Source: Candidatus Saccharimonadota bacterium (GTDB lineage Bacteria; Patescibacteriota; Saccharimonadia; Saccharimonadales; Saccharimonadaceae). From it: DNA of 34,379 bases. Below, one piece after another: positions 17,333 through 21,745 of the stretch. The position numbers and the translations under genes are program-made. Below the pieces are notes generated by a model that did no database searches, was not told where the DNA came from, and worked only from the letters and a program-made list of their open reading frames with translations. The stretch lies in NCBI GenBank assembly GCA_017516075.1, contig JAFWDS010000005.1:1-34379 (forward strand), written 5' to 3'. Each line of letters opens with the position of its first letter. Position 1 is the stretch's first letter.

Positions 17333-17358
17333 AATACCCTTATTATACCATAAAATAA

Positions 17359-17377
17359 TGGCGGAAGCGGAGAGATT
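17359..17377 (-). repeat. Displaced copy of the tRNA-Ser(CGA) 3' end
   Basis: 19 bases identical to the 3' end of the tRNA gene (17436-17454) in the same orientation, 58 bases beyond it and after the terminator. A weaker match continues (GGAAGC at the other side). This is what a leftover attachment site or a partial tRNA duplication looks like. Confidence 0.65.
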
Positions 17378-17398
17378 GGAAATCCTCTGTGCTTCCTT

Positions 17399-17425
17399 CA
17401 AAAAAACAAGAGAGCAAGCTCTCTT
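17399..17425 (-). terminator. Intrinsic terminator of tRNA-Ser(CGA)
   Basis: On the minus strand an eight-base stem AAGAGAGC/GCTCTCTT is followed by a run of seven Ts, 11 bases after the CCA end. Confidence 0.85.
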
Positions 17426-17435
17426 CTTTCGTTTC

Positions 17436-17526
17436 TGGCGGAAGCGGAGAGATTCGAACTCTCGAGACGGTCAACCCGCCCACACGATTTCGAGTCGTGC
17501 GCCTTCAACCACTCGGCCACGCTTCC
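17436..17526 (-). tRNA. tRNA-Ser(CGA)
   Basis: 91 nt with encoded CCA. The acceptor GGAAGCG pairs with CGCTTCC. The anticodon stem CACGA/TCGTG encloses CTCGAAA, giving CGA, which reads UCG. It has a long class II variable arm and T arm GAGAGTTCGAATCTCTC. Confidence 0.96.
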
Positions 17527-17576
17527 ATCTATCATTATACCATAAAAACATCCAAAATAAATCGCTAGCACTATGC

Positions 17577-17582
17577 TATAAT
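17577..17582 (+). promoter_or_regulatory. -10 box for the small membrane protein gene, leaderless
   Basis: TATGCTATAAT (extended type) with six bases between TATAAT and ATG. Confidence 0.6.
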
Positions 17583-17588
17583 AGCTAC

Positions 17589-18146
17589 ATGGATCACACA
17601 TTTAATTTCTGGCTTGGAGTCGTCGTTATATCGACCATCGGTACTTTGGCGCATTTTGTTTATGACTGGACCAATCAAAACAAAATCATCGGTCTATTTA
17701 CCGCCGTCAATGAGTCGACTTGGGAGCATATCAAAATCGCCTTGACCCCAACATTTCTCTGGGCGCTCTACGATGGCTTTGTGTATGGCATGGAGCCCAA
17801 CTACTTCCTCGCTAAATTTGCTAGCGTCCTTACCTTGATTATACTAATCCCCGGCCTATTCTATTCTTATCGTAGTGTCGCAAAAAAAGACGTTCTAATT
17901 GCAGATATTGCCATCTTCTTTACGTCAATCATCTTGAGCCAGCTCGTCTTTTATGTCCTAATTACTCTACCAACCCAACCATTCATCGTCAATTACCTTG
18001 CATGCTTCGGATTGATCGTCTTATTCGGTTGCTATATGACCCTAACTTTAGCTCCGCTCAAAACCTTTATTTTTAAAGACCCCATCACTCACAAGTATGG
18101 TTTTCGTGGTCATTTCCGCCTCCTCAAGAAAAAATCCAAAAAGTAA
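17589..18146 (+). CDS. Polytopic membrane protein, DUF6512-like
   Basis: 185 residues from the ATG next to the -10 box; a longer frame runs back through the tRNA and is rejected. There are about five hydrophobic helices. The conserved-looking start (FNFWLGVVVISTIGTLAHFVYDW) and FTAVNESTWEHIKIALTPTFLWALYD match my memory of the DUF6512 family, whose function is unknown. It has a basic C-terminal tail. It appears monocistronic. Confidence 0.75.
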   Translation: MDHTFNFWLGVVVISTIGTLAHFVYDWTNQNKIIGLFTAVNESTWEHIKIALTPTFLWALYDGFVYGMEPNYFLAKFASVLTLIILIPGLFYSYRSVAKKDVLIADIAIFFTSIILSQLVFYVLITLPTQPFIVNYLACFGLIVLFGCYMTLTLAPLKTFIFKDPITHKYGFRGHFRLLKKKSKK

Positions 18147-18170
18147 TTATTCAAAAATCAAAAAATATGT

Positions 18171-18294
18171 TATAATATAATCGTCACCATTCGGTGATGC
18201 TCATTTAATTTCTAGGTGGATGTAGCGATTTATTCAAAACATCCACATATGTACTCCTCAGCCCTAAAGGCTAAGGAGTAGATCCAATTCGTGT
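18171..18294 (+). ncRNA. Structured leader or small RNA ahead of tRNA-Arg
   Basis: A TATAAT at 18171-18176 predicts a transcript from about 18183. Three hairpins follow before the tRNA: TCACC/GGTGA (18184-18188, 18193-18197), GTGGATGT/ACATCCAC (18216-18223, 18239-18246) and TACTCCT-AGCC/GGCT-AGGAGTA (18252-18280). No open frame of note. It could be the 5' leader of the tRNA transcript or a separate RNA. I recognise no family. Confidence 0.45.
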
Positions 18295-18371
18295 GCGCCC
18301 GTAGCTCAGCTGGATAGAGCGTTTGCTTGCGGAGCAAAAGGTCGTAGGTTCGAATCCTGTCGGGCGTACCA
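18295..18371 (+). tRNA. tRNA-Arg(GCG)
   Basis: 77 nt with encoded CCA. GCGCCCG pairs with CGGGCGT (first pair G-U), the D stem is GCTC/GAGC, and the anticodon stem TTTGC/GCAAA encloses TTGCGGA, giving anticodon GCG for CGC and CGU. The body closely resembles bacterial tRNA-Arg(ACG), with position 34 changed from A to G. Confidence 0.92.
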
Positions 18372-18407
18372 GATAAAAAGAAGACCCTAAAGGGTCTTAT
18401 TTTTATC
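18372..18407 (+). terminator. Intrinsic terminator of tRNA-Arg
   Basis: AAGACCC/GGGTCTT around a short A-rich loop, with flanking A and T runs that lengthen the stem and give the U tract. It starts right after CCA. Confidence 0.85.
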
Positions 18408-18416
18408 TGGTATATC

Positions 18417-18670
18417 TAACAGGATGTGAACCGTAGGTTCAACCGGACGAGTGAGCGAGTAAATAAAACAAGCTTGCTTGTTTTATTTCGAGCCACGAGG
18501 AACGGACGACTTTTTACGCGAGTAAAAAGTCGAATCCTGTCGCTCGCTCATGATTTTTCGAACGAGGCAGTCCGGTATCGTTTGCGCTTTAGCGCAAACG
18601 AGTTTTCCTGTCGGATTTTCGAGCCACGAGGAACGGACGACTTTTGCTTTAGTAAAAGTCGAATCCTGTC
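18417..18670. repeat. Family D palindrome array beside tRNA-Arg
   Basis: No credible gene lies in 18372-18805. Two copies of a unit of about 52 bp (18489-18541 and 18620-18670) begin CGAGCCACGAGGAACGGAC, hold a hairpin (GACTTTT...AAAAGTC) and end TCGAATCCTGTC, a 12-base match to the tRNA-Arg T arm (18351-18361 region). Further hairpins precede each unit: AAATAAAACAAGC and its complement at 18461-18488, and CGTTTGCGC/GCGCAAACG near 18579-18600. Outer arms TGAGCGAG/CTCGCTCA (18452-18459, 18543-18550) and ACCGGAC/GTCCGGT enclose the first unit. A reversed T-arm-like piece (GTAGGTTC) is at 18433. The remaining 18671-18805 is AT-rich and holds the promoter of the next gene (TATAAT near 18770). Confidence 0.7.
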
Positions 18671-18805
18671 ATCAAAATGCGCAAATGAGATTTCCTAACG
18701 GGTCACTATTATTAAAATTAAGCCTTTTTTAAGAGCTTATTTTTACAATTACAACTTATTTATGTTATAATGATTATGCATAAAGGTTAAATAGGATACT
18801 TTTCT

Positions 18806-20254
18806 ATGAATAAAACGAAGCATCATACAAGAATTGCCGTGTCAGATAAAACAAATAAGTATCTATTACTCACCCCACTAAGTTTATTCGGCATAATAGT
18901 CCTTTCTGGAACTATTTTAATGTCTAGCATAGTAAATGCAGACAATGATAGCGTCGTAGATGAAATCAATATCACTGTTCCAGTTTCTTGTTCCCTTTCT
19001 GGTGTTGGTATGAATTCGCACAATACTAATATAGCTAATGGTATATATACTGCAGATATTGGTACTACCACACTACATGCATTTTGTAATGACAATGAGG
19101 GCTTTGCTATCTACGCTGCAGGATATACTGGAAATGAAGTAGGAGCAACTAATAGTAATAGACTAGTAGGAACAGCTGCTTCTAATAATGCCGTAATAGA
19201 CACTGGCCTAAATACTAGTGGTGATACTTCTAACTGGGCGATGAAACTATCCGTAGTCTCTAGCCCTACTCCTACTTATCCTATTACGATAGATTCTGCT
19301 CCTAATGTATCAGGTGGAGCTAATGCTAGCTTTAGTGACTATCATACTGTTCCGAATAGATACGCTAAAGTAGCACATAGAGATTCTGGTACTGATATAG
19401 GCCAGTCTGCTGAAGGAGCTACACTTAATACTACTTATGCAGCATATATATCAAAGACTCAACCTGCTGATACTTATTCTGGACAAGTAATATACACACT
19501 TGTACATCCTAGTGACCATGCGAAACCAATTGCTAATCCTGCTACACTAGATACTGGACAAACTATTAACTCTAAGCTAAAGTCTCTTGCGGCTACAGTA
19601 GTAAATGGGGAGGATACGACTAGTGTTTATGATGCTGTTGATAATTATATTAAATCTATTGAAGTCCACCTTGAAACAGCTGCTCCTACTGGCTTTACTC
19701 CAACTGAAAAGAATACCATTTCTACTTCTACTTCAAAGAAACCAGTCTATATAGTCTTTGATAATACTAATGGTGCTGGCATTATGCATTTCTATACTGA
19801 AGGAGATCAAATCGCTCTTTCTTCTGATTCATCTTATATGTTCAATTATTTTCAACGGCTTACCGAGATTTCTGGTATTTCTGATTGGGATACTTCTAGC
19901 GTGGCGGATATGTCTCACATGTTCTCCTATGCCGGCCACAGCGCCACCACCTTCACTTTAGACCTCTCTTCATGGGACACTTCTAAAGTGACGAGTATGA
20001 ATTCCATGTTCTACTATGCCGGCTATAACGCCACCACCTTCACTCTGGACCTCTCTTCTTGGGATACTTCTAGTGTGACGAATATGTCTTACATGTTCCG
20101 CTCTGCCGGCAACAGCGCCACCACTTGGTCTGTCACTATCCCTCAAACAAATGGAGGCGGTATTAGTAACACTACTGATCGTCTTTATGGAAAAACCACA
20201 TCGACTTATGGCGCACCAGTAAGTGGTAAATATTTCACCTTGGCACAACCATAA
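18806..20254 (+). CDS. BspA-like (DUF285) secreted surface protein
   Basis: 482 residues. A signal or anchor segment (LTPLSLFGIIVLSGTILMSS, about residues 27-46) is followed by the module shared with the FISUMP protein at 3136-4821 (VPVSCSLSGVGMNSHN, TTTLHAFCNDNEGFAIYAAGYTG, TTYAAYISKTQPADTYSGQVIYTLVHPS). The last third is BspA/DUF285-type: repeats of about 33 residues with WDTSSVADMSHMF, LSSWDTSKVTSMNSMF and LSSWDTSSVTNMSYMF. Such repeats form leucine-rich-like adhesive structures in host-associated bacteria. The 99-bp repeats are more GC-rich than the rest. There is a short leader with only a weak ribosome binding site. Confidence 0.88.
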   Translation: MNKTKHHTRIAVSDKTNKYLLLTPLSLFGIIVLSGTILMSSIVNADNDSVVDEINITVPVSCSLSGVGMNSHNTNIANGIYTADIGTTTLHAFCNDNEGFAIYAAGYTGNEVGATNSNRLVGTAASNNAVIDTGLNTSGDTSNWAMKLSVVSSPTPTYPITIDSAPNVSGGANASFSDYHTVPNRYAKVAHRDSGTDIGQSAEGATLNTTYAAYISKTQPADTYSGQVIYTLVHPSDHAKPIANPATLDTGQTINSKLKSLAATVVNGEDTTSVYDAVDNYIKSIEVHLETAAPTGFTPTEKNTISTSTSKKPVYIVFDNTNGAGIMHFYTEGDQIALSSDSSYMFNYFQRLTEISGISDWDTSSVADMSHMFSYAGHSATTFTLDLSSWDTSKVTSMNSMFYYAGYNATTFTLDLSSWDTSSVTNMSYMFRSAGNSATTWSVTIPQTNGGGISNTTDRLYGKTTSTYGAPVSGKYFTLAQP

Positions 20255-20284
20255 TCCAGTTCTAATAGAGTCAATTCTCGACAT

Positions 20285-20446
20285 CTACTCATCGGCTTTC
20301 AAACTCGAAACCATATCGATTTTCTTAATTTTCCGAGAAAGCATTCTCGACACCACATACGAAACCGCGAAAGCCCCAATCGCCACCATCGTTTCCGTTC
20401 GTAACGAGATAAAACAGATTAAAGATAAGAAATACGCTAAAATATG
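20285..20446 (-). pseudogene. Possible C-terminal relic of an FtsX-type permease
   Basis: On the minus strand an open stretch of 53 codons has one helix (MVAIGAFAVSYVVSRML) followed by SRKIKKIDMVSSLKADE and a stop. A helix followed by a basic RKIKKI-PVEAL-like end is the usual C-terminus of FtsX-family permeases. Nothing upstream continues the protein. The plus strand is also open here (VRNEIKQIKDKKYAK) and, after a one-frame shift at a short tandem duplication near 20434-20453, continues into a hydrophobic end (ITYILCCVAWFVLGFGIGLFAA). Which strand was the gene is unresolved. Confidence 0.35.
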
Positions 20447-20454
20447 CTAAAGGA

Positions 20455-20723
20455 CAACTGAATCAATTTATCATTACCTATATTCTTTGTTGTGTAGCTT
20501 GGTTCGTATTAGGGTTTGGAATAGGACTTTTCGCTGCATAGAGACTAAAAGTTTCGGAGGCGATAGGACTCACAATTACGCCTCAGCAAGTTGTGTCTAC
20601 GAGCTTGGGGCGGGCGGGGGATCTCCCACCATACTAGGCAAAAAATATAATGTGAACGACCCATTATATTTTCTTTAAGACGGAATTCAAGTTAACACTA
20701 TCTTAGTATCGCCATACTTATGC
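20455..20723. other. Gene-free stretch with several hairpins
   Basis: No supported gene. Hairpins: GAGGCG/CGCCTC (20557-20562, 20579-20584), CACAA/TTGTG (20571-20575, 20591-20595), and AAAATATAATG with its perfect complement at 20643-20653 and 20663-20673. Read on the minus strand, 20557-20580 resembles a tRNA T arm and acceptor end (GAGTCCTATCGCCTCC), but no D or anticodon arm can be built, so at most it is a tRNA relic. Confidence 0.4.
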
Positions 20724-20729
20724 TATAAT
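20724..20729 (+). promoter_or_regulatory. -10 box for the PAP2 gene, leaderless
   Basis: TATGCTATAAT with seven bases to ATG. Confidence 0.6.
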
Positions 20730-20736
20730 ATGATGT

Positions 20737-21237
20737 ATGCAATGGGAACTAATTACTAATATCATACTTATATCATCAATCGTAATCTTGGCGGTTTTCG
20801 CCACTCTCGGCCTCGCCCAGTGGATTTCGCGAAAATCCATAAAGAAAGTCGACAAACAACTCCTCTGGATGCCGCTACCATTAATCTTGATGGTGGCTAC
20901 CTATCTAATCTGCGACAAAGTACTGCCAAAACTCTTTGACTTTATGCCCACTCGCCCCAACGGCTCCGGCGAACCCTCTTTCCCTTCCACTCACGTCATG
21001 GTTGTCGCTACTATCTTCTTTGTTGTTACTCTCGCACTCCCGAGATACATCAAATCCAAAACCATGCGCATCTTTCTCGAGCTCATCATGGCTGTTCTTA
21101 TCGGTCTCACCTGTACTGGTCGCGTCGCCGCCAACCTACACTCAATTGTAGACGTCGTCGGTGCTCTGGGTTTTGCTTTTATTTTTAGCGAAATTTATCA
21201 TATCGTTATTAAAAAAAGGAAAAAAACCAATGAGTAG
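20737..21237 (+). CDS. PAP2-superfamily membrane phosphatase
   Basis: 166 residues. Helices lie at about 7-29, 46-58, 87-100, 108-125 and 135-152. Phosphatase motifs: PTRPNGSGEPSFPSTH (71-86, with the PSFPSTH core) and GRVAANLHSIVDVVGA (catalytic His in LHS-D). A short first motif (KSIKKVDKQ) may replace the usual KX6RP. The family dephosphorylates lipid phosphates, including undecaprenyl diphosphate; a role in recycling the cell-wall lipid carrier is an inference. The last codons overlap the start of the HIT gene. Confidence 0.85.
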   Translation: MQWELITNIILISSIVILAVFATLGLAQWISRKSIKKVDKQLLWMPLPLILMVATYLICDKVLPKLFDFMPTRPNGSGEPSFPSTHVMVVATIFFVVTLALPRYIKSKTMRIFLELIMAVLIGLTCTGRVAANLHSIVDVVGALGFAFIFSEIYHIVIKKRKKTNE

Positions 21238-21604
21238 TATTTTTACCAAAATAATTCAGGGCGAGATTCCCTGCTACAAAATTTACGAAGACGATAAAAC
21301 CATCGCCTTTCTCGACATCCACCCAGAGACCAAAGGCCACACTCTTGTAGTTCCCAAAAACGAAATCGACAAAATCTACGAACTTCCAGAGGAAGACTAT
21401 CTAGCCCTCATGGATACAGTTAAAAAACTCTCCGCCCATATGGAAAAAGTTCTAGGCACTCGTACTCTCTGGAAAGTTATCGGCACCGATGTTCCTCATG
21501 CCCACGTTCACCTTCTTCCCTACGACGAAACCTGGGAACACGGCAGAACTCTGGATTTAACTCCAGAAGAATTCGAAGAAATCAGAGATTTATTAAAACT
21601 ATAA
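21230..21604 (+). CDS. HIT-family nucleotide hydrolase
   Basis: 124 residues from the ATG at 21230, chosen for the AAAGGA site and the family start SIFTKIIQGEIPCYKIYEDD. The histidine triad is PHAHVHLLP (89-97). The domain also has FLDIHPETKGHTLVVPK. HIT proteins split nucleoside phosphoramidates or related AMP conjugates; the substrate here is unknown. It overlaps the PAP2 gene by eight bases, so the two are translated together. Confidence 0.93.
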   Translation: MSSIFTKIIQGEIPCYKIYEDDKTIAFLDIHPETKGHTLVVPKNEIDKIYELPEEDYLALMDTVKKLSAHMEKVLGTRTLWKVIGTDVPHAHVHLLPYDETWEHGRTLDLTPEEFEEIRDLLKL

Positions 21605-21627
21605 CATTGGCGGGGATAAGTGCAGCA

Positions 21628-21708
21628 TCGATGGGTGACGATTGCGGAGGGGGTCCCAATAATTGCTGTCAATTTCGGGGGAGGAGAGCAACCAGCAGGC
21701 CCCATCGA
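21628..21708. repeat. Family C intergenic palindrome, copy 2
   Basis: Outer arms TCGATGGG/CCCATCGA (21628-21635, 21701-21708). It shares TGACGA, GGGGG-CCC, GCTG, ATTTCGGGGGA and CAGG-CCC with copy 1 at 13045, but the middle arm differs (TTGC/GCAA). It lies between the HIT gene and the valS promoter and has no U tract. Confidence 0.7.
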
Positions 21709-21733
21709 GTGAGTTGCTATATCTAGAATGTGA

Positions 21734-21739
21734 TATAAT
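21734..21739 (+). promoter_or_regulatory. -10 box for valS, leaderless
   Basis: TATAAT with six bases to ATG and no ribosome binding site. Confidence 0.6.
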
Positions 21740-21745
21740 TATTTT

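Noticed and set aside
17358-17588. N-terminal extension of the small membrane protein
   Set aside because: This part runs antisense through tRNA-Ser(CGA), and the -10 box lies just before the ATG at 17589.
18417-18670. CRISPR array
   Set aside because: Only two repeat units, variable hairpins inside the repeats, no regular spacers and no cas genes.
18426-18732. Two open frames in the tRNA-Arg downstream region
   Set aside because: They translate the palindrome array; no ribosome binding site and the frame content follows the hairpins.
20557-20632. tRNA gene on the minus strand
   Set aside because: A T-arm-like end is present, but no acceptor partner, D arm or anticodon arm can be formed.
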